From positions 320,001 to 384,000 of the forward strand of contig JARZZO010000003.1 in the NCBI GenBank assembly GCA_030544215.1: 64,000 nucleotides of DNA, in the 5' to 3' direction. A model generated the notes under the pieces. The model searched no databases and was not told the DNA's origin. It saw only the letters and a program-made list of their open reading frames with translations. The position numbers were made by a program, and so were the translations under genes. This stretch comes from Zantedeschia hybrid cultivar. Taxonomy: Eukaryota; Streptophyta; Magnoliopsida; Alismatales; Araceae. Shown piece by piece: positions 1 through 10,936 of the stretch (positions within the stretch are counted from its first letter, which is position 1; each line of letters begins with the position of its first letter).

Positions 1-1335
1 AGTTCTTATGGTTGATCCCATCTTCTGGGGTTTTAATTTTGATCTTTAAATAATGACGAACTTGATTGGACGGGTATGGTTAAATTTTTGAATGGAACAG
101 TGAAAATCAAATGTCAAGGGGTGGAAAATAACTTAAAAAGGAATATTTAAATATTTTAATTTTTTTGATAATTTTATTTTTATTTTTTTAAATGGGGATG
201 AGTAGTTTTTGGAGAACATCTAATTAGATGCACCCCAAGGTGCGTTATATCCTCTATCCTCTCCAGTAAGAAGGATTCAACATGTCCTGCTTCTAATTTA
301 GATGCGTCCCCCTCTCCCCCACCTCCTGAATACTATAGATGCTCATTTAAAAAAATAAAAATTATAAAAAAAATTAAAATATTCAAATACTCCTTTCTAG
401 GTTGTTTCTCACCGTTTGAGATTTAATTTTCATTGTTGAATTGAAAAATTTAATCGCAGCCATTCAATCAAATCAGTCATTGTTGTGAGATCAAAACTAA
501 AATCTCAAGAGTTGAGGTCAATCCTAAAGGTTAATTTGACGAATTTATTATTTTTTGAATATCTTTTTAGCATTTTTAGACATTAATTTTTTATACTTAT
601 CTGATCAGACGATTCTGATCGTCAAGATCGGGCAGTGAAAGTTAAAGCTACAGGAATATGATCAACTCTAAGGATTTAATATTTAAAATTTAATATTTTT
701 TGTATTATTATTTTACAATGGAGATGGTGGATTTTTGAGAGAGACACATCTAACTTAGATGCGCCCTAGGGTGCATCCAACTGAAAAAATCACCCTCCCC
801 TGGTTAATTTTTTTTTTAATTTTTAAATATTCAAATATGTTCCTTAGGGTTAATCTCATCTCTAGAGTTTTAATTTTCACCGTCCAATCTTGACAATCAA
901 TTGGAGCCATCCGATTGGACACGTATAAAAAATCAATGTCTAAACAAAAAATAAAAAATTCGTCAAATTATTCTTTAGGATTGATCACATTCTCTGAGAT
1001 TTTAATTTTGATTTCCAAACAACAACACATTTGATTAGACGGCTACAACTAAGTTTCGATCCAATGATAAATATTGAATCAACCTAGAAGAGGTATTTGG
1101 ATATCTTATTAATTAAGATTGTTTATGAATAGAATAATTAAATGAATATTTAAATATGTTCTTAACGGGTATTAAAACGAGCTCTAAACGGGAGTATTTA
1201 CATGAGCTTGTTCATGAGTATAATCGAGTGAGTTGCTTGTGTTCAAGCTTGGCTTGTTTAAGGGATCGAGCTTAAGTTTTTATTCAAAGTTACGAGCAGA
1301 GTTGAGCTCTTATTGAGCAGTCTTAATAGTTGTTC
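1..1335. repeat. AT-rich region of degenerate direct and inverted repeats
   Basis: No gene is visible. A block beginning with a phrase like 'ttgatcccatc...ttttaatttt' near position 10 recurs in diverged form near 410, 850 and 985. Long A/T tracts at about 140-200 and 338-400 are roughly inverted copies of each other, flanking a core with 'agatgcaccccaagg'. A related core recurs near 750 as 'agatgcgccctagggtgc'. This looks like several decayed MITE-like copies of one family. No clean terminal repeats or target duplications could be assigned. Confidence 0.4.
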
Positions 1336-1343
1336 ATTGAGCG

Positions 1344-1727
1344 TAGGGATGTAAACTGGGTGGGCTAGGCTGGTTATATGATAATTTGAGCCTATCTCAA
1401 ATTCAAAATAGTCCAGCTTAGTTTTAGCTCAGCCCAAACTCGACCCAAATTTAAGTCACATTCAGCTCAAATTCAGCCCCAGTTCAATAGTGAGTGGGTT
1501 GAGTTAGGTTTAGTTGGGCTGGCCCTCTTTATCAATGATTTGTTAGAAGTATTTTACTTTTTGTATGAATTATTTTAGCCCATTTCAGTTCAACCCAGTC
1601 TAAATTTAACTAATGTCAACCTAAATTTAACCCAACCCAATTTATATAATTTGGGCCAATCCAACTTTCTTTAATACTGATTGGGTTGGGTTGGACCACG
1701 AACTGACCCATCCAATTTACACCTCTA
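1344..1727. mobile_element. hAT-type MITE, 384 bp, perfect 8-bp TSD
   Basis: The ends are inverted repeats: the left end reads TAGGGATGTAAACTGGGTGG and the reverse complement of the right end reads TAGAGGTGTAAATTGGATGG. The element is flanked on both sides by the identical 8-mer ATTGAGCG (1336-1343 and 1728-1735). An 8-bp duplication with TAGGG-like ends is characteristic of hAT transposons. The interior is rich in short 'ggcccaa/ttgggc' subterminal motifs and has no coding capacity, so it is non-autonomous. Confidence 0.85.
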
Positions 1728-1974
1728 ATTGAGCGTATTAATTCATTTGCAGTCCTACTTAGAATTAAACAGGAGAAAGGACATATAAGCCTTACCTTCT
1801 TTCAAAAAATGAAGTTAATTTGAGACAAAAATTATTAGAGAAAATGTAATCAAAACAATTTTTCAATGGCAATGTCAGGCCCACATATGCCTATGAAATG
1901 AGCCCTTTGACACATGGACATCCATTATAGCCTATGAGCAAAAGTCGATAACGTCCACAATCCGATGATGGAAG

Positions 1975-1979
1975 GGTAG
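1975..1979. repeat. Target-site duplication, left copy (GGTAG)
   Basis: The 5-mer GGTAG immediately precedes the 5' LTR and recurs exactly after the 3' LTR at 13019-13023. This fixes the ends of the retrotransposon and shows that both LTRs belong to one insertion event. Confidence 0.9.
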
Positions 1980-3079
1980 TGATGAGGCAGAATCCGATTC
2001 GGCCCATTAAAACAAGCCCAAACCCCATTCAGCCCAACAACAGCAGTACTAGGCCCTCCGGGAGCCTTCGGCCCGTCAGCGGCCCAGCAGCCTTCGGCCC
2101 ATAAGCGGCACCGTCGCTCTCGGCCCAACAGGCTTCAGCCCGTCAGTGGCCCACCAGCCTACGGCCCAGGAGCAGTGCGGCAGCCCAGGGCCCAACGGGC
2201 TTCGGCCCGTCAGCGGCCCAACCCCCTTCGGCCCGGTAGCCGAATCCGGCCCACTCCCGTGGCGGATCGGACACTATGGCGGTTTATCAGTAAGACCTCA
2301 TTTAGTCCTATATCGGCTGCCACCGTTAAACATCCGCTATCCTTTGCTATAAATACCCCGCTATTTATGGCCAATGGAGGGCAAGGCAACGGATGCTTCC
2401 CCAAGCCTCCGAGACCCTTTAAAGGACTACTGTCCGAAAAGCATTAAAGCTACTCTCTTTGCCTTCTGAATCGAATCTTCTTCAGGAGCTAACTTGACCG
2501 TCGGAGGGGGTTCCCCAGGGCTGAAGCCCGGGACTCATGCTGACCGGTTTTCTTCTTCTCTCCCTCCTGCAGGAGCTCGGTTCGAATCTTCGCCGACCTT
2601 CCCGAGTCGGTATCGGCCGCCGACCTCGGATTCCTCTCCCTGGTCTCGACGCCGTACGCCGGCTGCTCCAAGACAGGAGACTCGGTCTCGCGCTGAAGGA
2701 GCCTTCGGGCTCACTATCCAAGGGCAAGCCCACTCCGAGTCACCTTCGGCCTCGGACCTTCGGCTTCGGCTTCGTCGCCTGTCGACAAGCAGACGGAAGA
2801 AGACTCATCTGCGCCGCTCCTTCGTCCGCCGAAGGAGCTTCGGCCCCAGACAGGAGACTCGGTCTCGCGCTGAAGGAGCCTTCGGCTCACTATCCAAGAA
2901 CAAATCCGGCGACCGACCGAGCCTCCCGCAGGCTGGTCCAGGTCAACCGAAGTAGCCTCGTCTTCGCCTTGTCGCGGATCCCCGTCGGGCCCCTTCAAAC
3001 ACCGATCCGGCCCAGCTCCGGATCCTCTTCTTCGGATTCCAGCTCCGGAATCCGGTCGTGATAGATCCAGTCTACATCA
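1980..3079 (+). repeat. 5' LTR (1100 bp)
   Basis: Begins TGATGAGGCAG and ends CTACATCA. It matches the 3' LTR closely but is 135 bp shorter. It is rich in 'ttcggcc' and 'gtcagcggccca' short repeats. The missing 135 bp lies at about 2765-2785, where a single repeat unit replaces two units of the 3' LTR. Confidence 0.95.
2348..2355 (+). promoter_or_regulatory. LTR TATA box (TATAAATA)
   Basis: A strong TATA motif inside the 5' LTR, followed by 'ccccgc'. The same motif lies at 12152-12159 in the 3' LTR. Its location suggests a transcription start about 30 bp downstream, which would define the U3/R boundary. This is inferred from position only. Confidence 0.55.
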
Positions 3080-3081
3080 CG

Positions 3082-3099
3082 TGGCGCCGTCTGTGGGAA
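3082..3099 (+). other. Primer binding site
   Basis: TGGCGCCGTCTGTGGGAA starts 2 bp after the 5' LTR. It begins with TGG, complementary to the CCA end of a tRNA. Primer sites starting TGGCGCCGTC are typical of Tat-lineage plant retrotransposons; the exact tRNA cannot be named without alignment to tRNA genes. Confidence 0.8.
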
Positions 3100-3115
3100 A
3101 CCAACAAAACAAGTC

Positions 3116-6100
3116 ATGTCTCAGCGACCTGTGACCCGACGATCCGGACAAAGCGAAGCAGAAGCGCGGGAGGCCTCGGCGCAGATGCCGCCTTCCGAAG
3201 GCGCTCCTTCTGCCCCGCCGAACCTGCCTCTGCCGACCATACCGGAGTCTCTCGGCTCGGAAGATCGAGTGGGGGTGCTCCAGCAGCAGATGGCGACGCT
3301 GGCCGCTGCCGTCACGTCCCTGGCGCCTCTTCAGGAGATGGTGACCGCCATCGCCCAACGCATGGGACTGACAGGGCAGCTTCCTCAGCAGGCGCCGCTC
3401 CCCCCACTCTACCCAGTACAAGACGCCCGGTTCCGACCGGTGCCTGCGCCAGTTTCTCTCGACGAGACCGCGGCGGCGCGCAGCGAGCCCTCGGCGCTAC
3501 CTGCCCGAGCTCCCCGCGCCGATCGTCTGACGGAGCAGGATTATGCTTCGTCGGAGTACCGTCCGGCCCGGACCGGAGGACAATCCGTCGCCACCTCGAC
3601 CGCCCCGGACCTAGACCGGCGGCTGACGGCGATGCGCAAAGAGATGCAGCAGATGGTGTCCCGGCCTAACGGGGCGCCCCTCGCCAGCAGCATCCTGGAG
3701 CAGACCCCGTTCACGGCGGAGCTCCTGGCCACCGAGGTGCCCCCCAGCTTCAAACTGCCGATGGGCCCTCTCTACGACGGAATGACAGATCCAGTCTGTC
3801 ATTTCCAGAGATTCAACGCCTACCTCCGGGTCTGAGGGATCTCCGAGGCAGTCCGCTGCCGTCTTTTCCCCCTCACCCTTGAAAAAATCGCCCTCACCTG
3901 GTTCGAGACATTGGCCCCCAACTCCATCCACTCCCCAGTCCAGTTGGGCCAATTGTTCATCGACCAGTTCTATGATGCCACCCGGCAGTGCAAAATCTCT
4001 GCCAGCTTGCTGGCCATCCGGCAGGGCCCCGCCGAGACTCTCCAAGAGTACTTTACCAAGTTCCGGACCGAGGCCGCCCAGATCCCGAACCTCGACAGCT
4101 CGATCGCGGTTTCGGCCGTGATCAGCAGGTGCCGGGACGAGGGGCTCCTCGGCTCCATTGGGAAGCGCCATCCCCCGACCTTCCAGGACCTTGTGGCCCG
4201 GGCCCATAAGTACATCAACCGGGAGGCCCTGATGCTGTCCAGGGGTAAAAGCGCGGCCGAAGCCATTTCGGCACCTGCTCCTCAGGTAGTCCGACCTCGG
4301 CCTGAAGACCAAGAGCCCTCCCGAAAGCGATTTCGCCGGGAGGACTGGGACAGGGAGAGGCGACGGAACCCGCAGCCACGATACCTACCCTTACCTGCTC
4401 CCCCTTCCCGGATGCTCATGGAGGTGAAGGGCATGCTCCGGCGGCCTGATCGCATCAAGACCGATCCTCGCCGAAGGGATCCCGGCAGGTACTGTGAATA
4501 CCACCGGGAGATCGGCCACACGACGGATGAGTGCCGGCAGCTCCGGGAGGAGATCGACCGCATCATCCGGGAGGGAAGATTGCCGCAGTACCGACGGGAG
4601 CAGCCGCCGCAACAGAACCGGGACGTCCCTGCAGCGCCCAGGCAACAGCAACCCCCGGCGATAGAAGCCGCTCCTCCGCCAAAGGTGACCTCGGCCCCGG
4701 TAGAGTCATCCCATCAAAGACCTAGTTCTGGGTCTATCATGATGATATCCGGAGGGCCGGGGGAAGGATCCAGGCTGCGGCAGCGCAACACCGTAGCAGC
4801 GGTTGACGGCGAACTGAAGCGTCCTCGTCTGGAAAACATCACCTTCGGCGCTGAGGACCTGACTGATGTTCAGGTCCCACATGATGACGCCCTCGTCGTC
4901 AATGCTGTAATAAATAACTATGATGTACATAGGATCTTTGTGGATAATGGAAGTGCCCCAAACATCTTGTTTTATGACTGTTTTGAGAAATTGGGATTGA
5001 GTGAGGCTAATATGAAGCCTCACCGGGGCCCCCTCTTCGGTTTTAACGGCTCGCCCTGCCGAGTAGAAGGTATTGTCCGACTACCTATAACCTTAGGCTC
5101 CGCCCCCCGGCAATTAACCGTTGAAACGGACTTTGCCGTTGTAAAGATCGAGTCAGCCTACAACGCCATATTCGGCCGAAGGCTCATCGGCGGAGTCGGG
5201 GCCGTGCCTTCATCCTTCCATCAGAAGCTGAAGTTTCATACCAGCCATGGAATAGGCGAGGCCAAAGGGAACCAAGAAGCAGCCCGGCAGTGCTACATGA
5301 TCTCGGTCAAGGGGAAGACAGCAGCCGAAACCCTAACGATCGAATCATCGGCCGAGGCATCTCCGGGAGAAGCACTCCTCGCCGTCCCTATTCCGGGTGG
5401 CGAAGGACGAGTCTTGATGATAGGCTCCGGCCTGGAGAGGGGTGAAGCGTAGAAGCTTACCGAGTTCTTGAAAAAGAATCTCGACGTCTTCGCCTGGTCT
5501 TCGGCGGACATGCCCGGGGTTGACCCGGAGGTAGCAGAGCACCGACTCCATACCGATCCCGACCAGCCCCCGGTAAAGCAGAAGCGGCGCACCTTCAATC
5601 AGGAAAGGAGGGCCGCCATCCAAGCCGAGGTGCAGAAGGGGCTGGACGCCGGACACCTCCGAGAGGTACACCATTCGGACTGGATCGCCAACGTGGTTAT
5701 GGTGCCAAAGAAAGATGGCAAATAGCGTATGTGCGTGGACTTCACCAACCTCAACAAGGCCTGTCCGATGGACAGCTTTCCGCTGCCTCGGATAGACCAG
5801 GTGGTGGATGCGACTTCCGGCCACGAGCTGCTAAGCTTCCTCGACGCCTATTCAGGCTACCACCAGATCCGGATGCATCCGGACGATGAAAGCAAGACCA
5901 ACTTCCTGTACTGTTACACCCGAATGCCCTTCGGTCTGAAGAACGCCGGCGCAACATATCAGCGACTGGTCAACAAAGTGTTCGCCCCACAGCTCGGCCG
6001 AAATATGGAGGTCTATATAGACGACATGTTGGTCAAGAGCCGCGTTGCTGCAGAGCATCTGGCCGACCTGGCCGAGACTTTCTCTGCCCTTAGGCGGTAC

Positions 6101-8605
6101 AAGATGAAGCTGAACCCGGCCAAGTGCACCTTCGGGGTAGCCTCCGGCAAGTTCCTCGGCTACATGGTCACTCACCGAGGGGTGGAGGCTAATCCCGAGA
6201 AGGTTTCGGCCATCATGCAGATGCGCCCCCCGGCAAACCTCCGAGAGGTACAGAAGCTGAACGGGAGGATCGCAGCCCTCAGTCGCTTCATGTCGAGGGC
6301 GGCCGACTACTGTTTCCCCTTCTTCAAGCTGCTGAAGAAGGCCAACAACTTCGACTGGACGGAGGAGTGCCAGACGGCCTTCAATCAGCTGAAGGCCTAC
6401 CTCTCCAAAGTCCCCATCTTGTCCAAACCGGTTCCCGGAGAACCTCTGAGCTTGTACCTTGCAGTCTCCGAGACGGCTCTCAGCGCCGTCCTCGTCCGAG
6501 AGCAGGAGGGCGTTCAGAAGCCGGTTTACTACACCAGCCGAGCCCTACAAGGAGCAGAATTCCGGTACCTCGCCCTGGAGAAGCTGGCGCTGGCCCTCGT
6601 CTCGTCCGCAAGGAGGCTCCGGCCCTACTTTCTAGCTCATTCCGTGAAAGTCCTCACCGAACAGCCCCTGAGGCAGATTCTTTCCCGGCCGGAGGTGTCC
6701 GGCAGGCTGGCGAAATGGGCAATCGAGCTAGGAGAGTTCGACATCTCCTACGCCCCTCGGGTAGCAATAAAAGCCCAGGCGTTGGCGGACTTCATCGCTG
6801 AGCTCACTCCCGGCGCCTCCGCGACACCTCAGCCGACACCCGACGTGGTCGAAGCCGAGGCTACCTCGGCACCTGCTCCACCGGACGAATGGCGACTCTT
6901 CGTGGACGTCTCCGCATGCTCCACGGGCAGCGGCGCCGGATGGATCCTGGCGTCGCCCGAAGGGGTCGTCACGGAGTACGCCCTGCGCTTCTCCTTCCCA
7001 GCAACAAACAATGCCGCCGAGTACGAAGCTCTCATATCCGGCCTCCGGGCCGCGAAGAAGCTCGGCGCCCGGAAGCTAAAAGCCTTCAGCGATTCTCAGT
7101 TGATCGCCAGCCACATCTCCGGGGAGTACGAGGCTCGGGACGCGGTGATGGCGTCTTATCTCCAGGTGACTCGCAAGATCCTCACCCAATTCGATGCTTA
7201 TGAAATCGTGAGGATCCCGAGAGCCGAGAATACCCGGGCCGATGCGCTTTCCCGGCTGGCGTCAACCCAAGACGGGGGTGGAGGCCGAATGATCCTCGTC
7301 GAAGAGCTCACCGAACCAAGCCTCGGCGAAACCGAAGTCATGCAAGTCACTGAGATCGAGGCCGATACGTGGATGACCCCCCTCGTCGCTTTCCTTCTCC
7401 GAGGAGAAGTCCCACCAGATCCGAGGGAGGCGAAGCACATTCGGCAGCGCTCATCCCACTTTCTCCTTTTGGACGGGGTGTTGTACAAGAAATCCTTCGG
7501 CCGACCACTGCTGCGGTGCCTCGGCCCGGCTGAAGTCGACTACGCCACAAGAGAAGTCCATGAAGGAGTCTGCGGGGCGCATGCGGGAGGAAGGGCCTTG
7601 GCTCACAAGCTCTTGAGGCAAGGCTACTGGTGGCCAACGCTCCGAGAGGACGCTTTAGCCCTCGTGCGGCGCTGTGACCAGTGCCAGAGGTTCAGCTCCC
7701 TCATTCACCAGGCAGCCACCCTTCTGACCCCCTTATTCGATCCCTGGCCTTTCGCCCAATGGGGAATCGACCTCCTTGGACCTTTTCCCGTCGCCACCGA
7801 CCAAAGAAAATTCCTCATCGTGGCGGTCGATTATTTTACTAAGTGGGTCGAAGCCGAACCCCTCGCATCAATAACCGATAGCAATGCTTGGAACTTCGTG
7901 TGGAAGTCCATCATTTGCCGGTTCGGCATCCCTCGGGCCATTATCTCTGACAATGGAAAGCAGTTCGACAGCCGGCGGTTCAGCGACAACTGCGCCAGCT
8001 TCGGCATACTTCACAAATTCACTTCGGTGGCGCATCCTCGGGCAAACGGCCAAGTCGAAGTCACTAACCGAAGCCTCCTGCAGGGATTGAAAACCCGCCT
8101 CGGCGAAGCTAAAGGCCGATGGGTGGAGGAGCTGCCGAGTGTTCTATGGGCCTATCGGACGACAAGCCGAACCCCCACCGGCGAAACTCCTTTCCGCATG
8201 GCCTATGGGATAGAGGCCGTTATTCCAGTGGAAATCGGCCTTCCCTCTCCCAGGGTCGTTGCCTACAATCCCGAAGCCAACGAGGAAGGATTGACAGACC
8301 ACCTGGACCTCATTGAAGAAACCCGAGACAAGGCTCGTATCCGGCTGGCAGCTTATCAACAGCGCATGGCCAAGTATCACAACACTTGAGTGAAGCTCCG
8401 AAGCTTTGAAGTAGGGAGTCTCGTGTTGAGGAATGCTCACGCTTCCAAGCCAGCCGAAGCCTTAGGGAAGCTTGCCCCCAACTGGGAGGGGCTCTATCGG
8501 GTCCGGGAGGTGATCAGGCGTGGAGCTTACCGGTTGGAAACCCTTTCAGGCCAACCTCTTCCTCGCACATGGAATGTAGAGCGCCTTCGGCGTTATTATA
8601 TGTAA
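3116..8605 (+). pseudogene. gag-pol polyprotein of Tat-lineage retrotransposon, four in-frame stops
   Basis: One reading frame runs from ATG 3116 to TAA 8603-8605, interrupted by stops at 3833-3835 (TGA), 5450-5452 (TAG), 5723-5725 (TAG) and 8387-8389 (TGA); the frame never shifts. Order of domains: Gln/Ala/Pro-rich N-terminus; gag capsid domain (about 3690-4230); a CX2HX4HX4C knuckle (CEYHREIGHTTDEC, near 4491); protease with VDNGS (near 4940); reverse transcriptase with YIDDM (near 6015); the usual RNase H (about 6440-6800); a second, archaeal-type RNase H with acidic residues in FVDVSA, AAEYEAL, FSDSQL and TRADALS (about 6885-7260); integrase with an HHCC-like region ending CDQC and catalytic D, D, E in GIDLLG, SDNG and GQVEV (about 7545-8350); C-terminal tail to 8605. 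Each stop is one C-to-T or G-to-A transition from a sense codon. The third stop sits where the family normally has tryptophan in the 'GKWRMCVDF'-type motif. Confidence 0.95.
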
Positions 8606-8676
8606 GTCACCTCTCCCCAGGCTTTCTGCCGGAGGGTATGAATAAAGAATTCTCTTGTTCAGGATACTTGTTGCTA

Positions 8677-9165
8677 TTTTCTCTAAGTCCGTGTAAACCG
8701 TATCGGGAGTGGCTTCGGCCATGCAAACCGTACCGGGAGCGGCATGATCCTCTTAAAGTCCGCAAGTCCTTCGATCCGACGAATGGCTTCGGCCATGTAA
8801 TCCGGATCAGGACGCGGCATGGTTTTCTCTAAGTCCGTGTAAACCGTATCGGGAGTGGCTTCGGCCATGCAAACCGTACCGGGAGCGGCATGATCCTCTT
8901 AAAGTCCGCAAGTCCTTCGATCCGACGAATGGCTTCGGCCATGTAATCCGGATCAGGACGCGGCATGGTTTTCTCTAAGTCCGTGTAAACCGTATCGGGA
9001 GTGGCTTCGGCCATGCAAACCGTACCGGGAGCGGCATGATCCTCTTAAAGTCCGCAAGTCTTTCGATCCGACGAATGGCTTCGGCCATGTAATCCGAATC
9101 AGGACGCGGCATGGTATTCTCTAAGTCTGCATAAGACGAAGCGGGAGTGGCTTCGGCCACCCGAA
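8677..9165 (+). repeat. 146-bp tandem repeat array in the element's 3' untranslated region
   Basis: Three full units start at 8677, 8823 and 8969, followed by a partial, diverging fourth from 9115. Units 1 and 2 look identical; unit 3 differs at about two positions. Each unit contains an internal half-repeat built on 'tggcttcggccatg'. Tandem repeats in this region are a known property of Tat-lineage elements and have been proposed as a source of plant satellite DNA. No coding role is evident: the Met-Ala-Glu-rich frames on the minus strand simply follow the 146-bp period. Confidence 0.9.
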
Positions 9166-9431
9166 CCGCGTCTAAAGCGGCCTTATCTGCTGGCAAGATA
9201 CTATCGACGCCCTATCCGTACCTACATCGGGTCTCGGCTTCACAAGTTATAGCGAACGACGGAAAGATCTCGGATTTCGGAAAGGCCAGATCCACTCGTC
9301 ATGCAGGAAACAATAAGGTAAAACCAAAAACATTCCTTGTATTCACAAACGAGAGGTAGTACAAACTCGGCCATATGCCTGGCCGAAGGCTTACAAAAAC
9401 GGAAAAGCAAAAACCGAGGGGAACCCTCGTA

Positions 9432-10936
9432 TCAGTCCTCGACGACCCTCTCCTCCTCCGCCTCAACGACGTTTCGGCCAGGAGAGGGAGAGGGAGAGTC
9501 AACGATCTGCACCGCTTCAGGAGCGGCAGCCTCGGCGGGGGCCTCCTCGACGAGAGCCTCCTCGACGGGAGCCTCCTCGGCGGGAGCCTCCTCGGCGGTC
9601 TCGACTTCATCTTCAGCAACTGGAGGCGAGGCCCTCTCAGCCATGAGGTCCTTCCACCAGGATAGGAGCTCCCTGGCTTCCTCGCCCATCGGCAGGGCGA
9701 CCCCGGTCAAGTCGACGCTCGGGCAGGCCCTCTGGGCGACAGCCAGTCCGAGGTCGAACATCGAAGAAGACGCCAGCAGCTGGACTTGGAGGATCTCTCG
9801 GGCATAGTCATGCCCGGCCTTGTAATCGGCTACGGCTTACCCTCGGCCGAAACTTCATCAGCATCCTCAGCCGGAAGAGCTTCGGCCAGAGGAGCGGCGG
9901 CCCTTCCTTCGCGGCCTTGCGGAGTCTCCCCGGGAGGAAGATAAGGGGAGGCCCGCGCCGGATCGGACCGAGGGTCCGGCCAGACCCCGGCGTTCACCAG
10001 CCGCTCCGACACGTTGAGGAGCCCCGAGACGTCGTACGGGGCCTTAACCTGGACATGGCCCACGAGAGTGCTCTGCACAGGGGTCAGAGCAGGAGGGTCC
10101 GAGAGGCCTGCAGCCAGCGGCGCCCATTCGGTGGGGAAGGGCCACACGCCCTTCTCGTTCTCCGGCAGAGAGACGAAGATGAACTTCCTCTTCCAGCCGT
10201 GGATGGACGAGGGCTTCCCGGAGAAGATGCTTCGGCCGACCCGAGGGACGAAGCAGTACCACTCGGACTTCCCCTGCCTTTGGATTTTGAAGAGATAACG
10301 GAAGACATTGATGGAAGGGCGGATCTTTATACGAGCGAAGACGCTCAAAAATCCGTAGACGGTGCGCCAAGAATTGGGAAAGAACTGAGACGGGGCCAGC
10401 CCGTAGAAGCTAAGGAGATTAATGACAAAGGTGGGAAGAGGAAGACGGAAGCCCGCCTCGAAGCTGTCAACATAGATGGAGAAGGAGCCCGGGCGGACAG
10501 AATTGGCCCTGGTGGCGGAATCGGGCCGATGGGGGGTCGTCCAGGAAGGAAGCTGAAAGTAAGAAACTAAGTTCCTCACCTCTACGTCCGAAAGGGCGCA
10601 GGATGCTTCCGAAGCAATGTCCGGAAGGCGGCGTTCCGAGGTGGAAGCCTGGCCTGAGTTCCGGACCTCCTGGGTAGCCTCGGCTTCGGAAGCCTCGGCC
10701 CCGGAAGCCTCGGCCCCAGAAACCTCGGCCTCGGAGACCTTCGCTCCAGAAGTTTCGGACCCCTCGGTCCCGGAGTTTTCAGACTCCCCACATTGCGGAA
10801 GCAAGAGAATCCGAGGCAAGGGGATCTGACAGAGAAGATTTGGGAGAGTGGGAAGGAGTATACTCCTCGTCCGAAGGAGTAATCTCACTAGAAGGACTTC
10901 GGACCATAAGGCCGCGGAAGGAAGGAAGGAGGCCAA
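9432..10936 (-). pseudogene. Antisense ORF of the Tat element, 'putative gypsy-type transposon' domain (PF04195-like), frameshifted
   Basis: The longest segment (10936 down to 9830, 368 codons) has an N-terminal Ser/Glu/Ala repeat (SGAEASEAE type), then a conserved block including FEAGFRLPLPTFVINLL, FYGLAPSQFFPNSWRTV and KSEWYCFVPR. This resembles the domain known in plants as a putative gypsy-type transposon protein, found in Tat-lineage antisense ORFs. A second segment in another frame (about 9840 down to 9432) continues with a helical stretch (YAREILQVQLLASSSMFDLG) and an Ala/Glu-rich acidic tail. A stop at 9830-9832 and the change of frame mean an indel near 9830-9845. The function of this protein family is not established. 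The true start is uncertain, because the first ~45 residues look unlike a folded domain. Confidence 0.75.

Noticed and set aside
8677..9165. Regularly spaced repeats that might be a CRISPR array
   Set aside because: The whole 146-bp unit is repeated without variable spacers, within a plant retrotransposon.
8683..9196. Repeated minus-strand frames reading MAEATPDTVYTDLEKTM
   Set aside because: They only reflect the 146-bp repeat period lacking stops; no domain and no continuation into the antisense ORF.
9337..9807. Plus-strand Ser/Ala-rich ORF in the Tat element
   Set aside because: It is the shadow of the Ala/Glu-rich antisense tail on the other strand.
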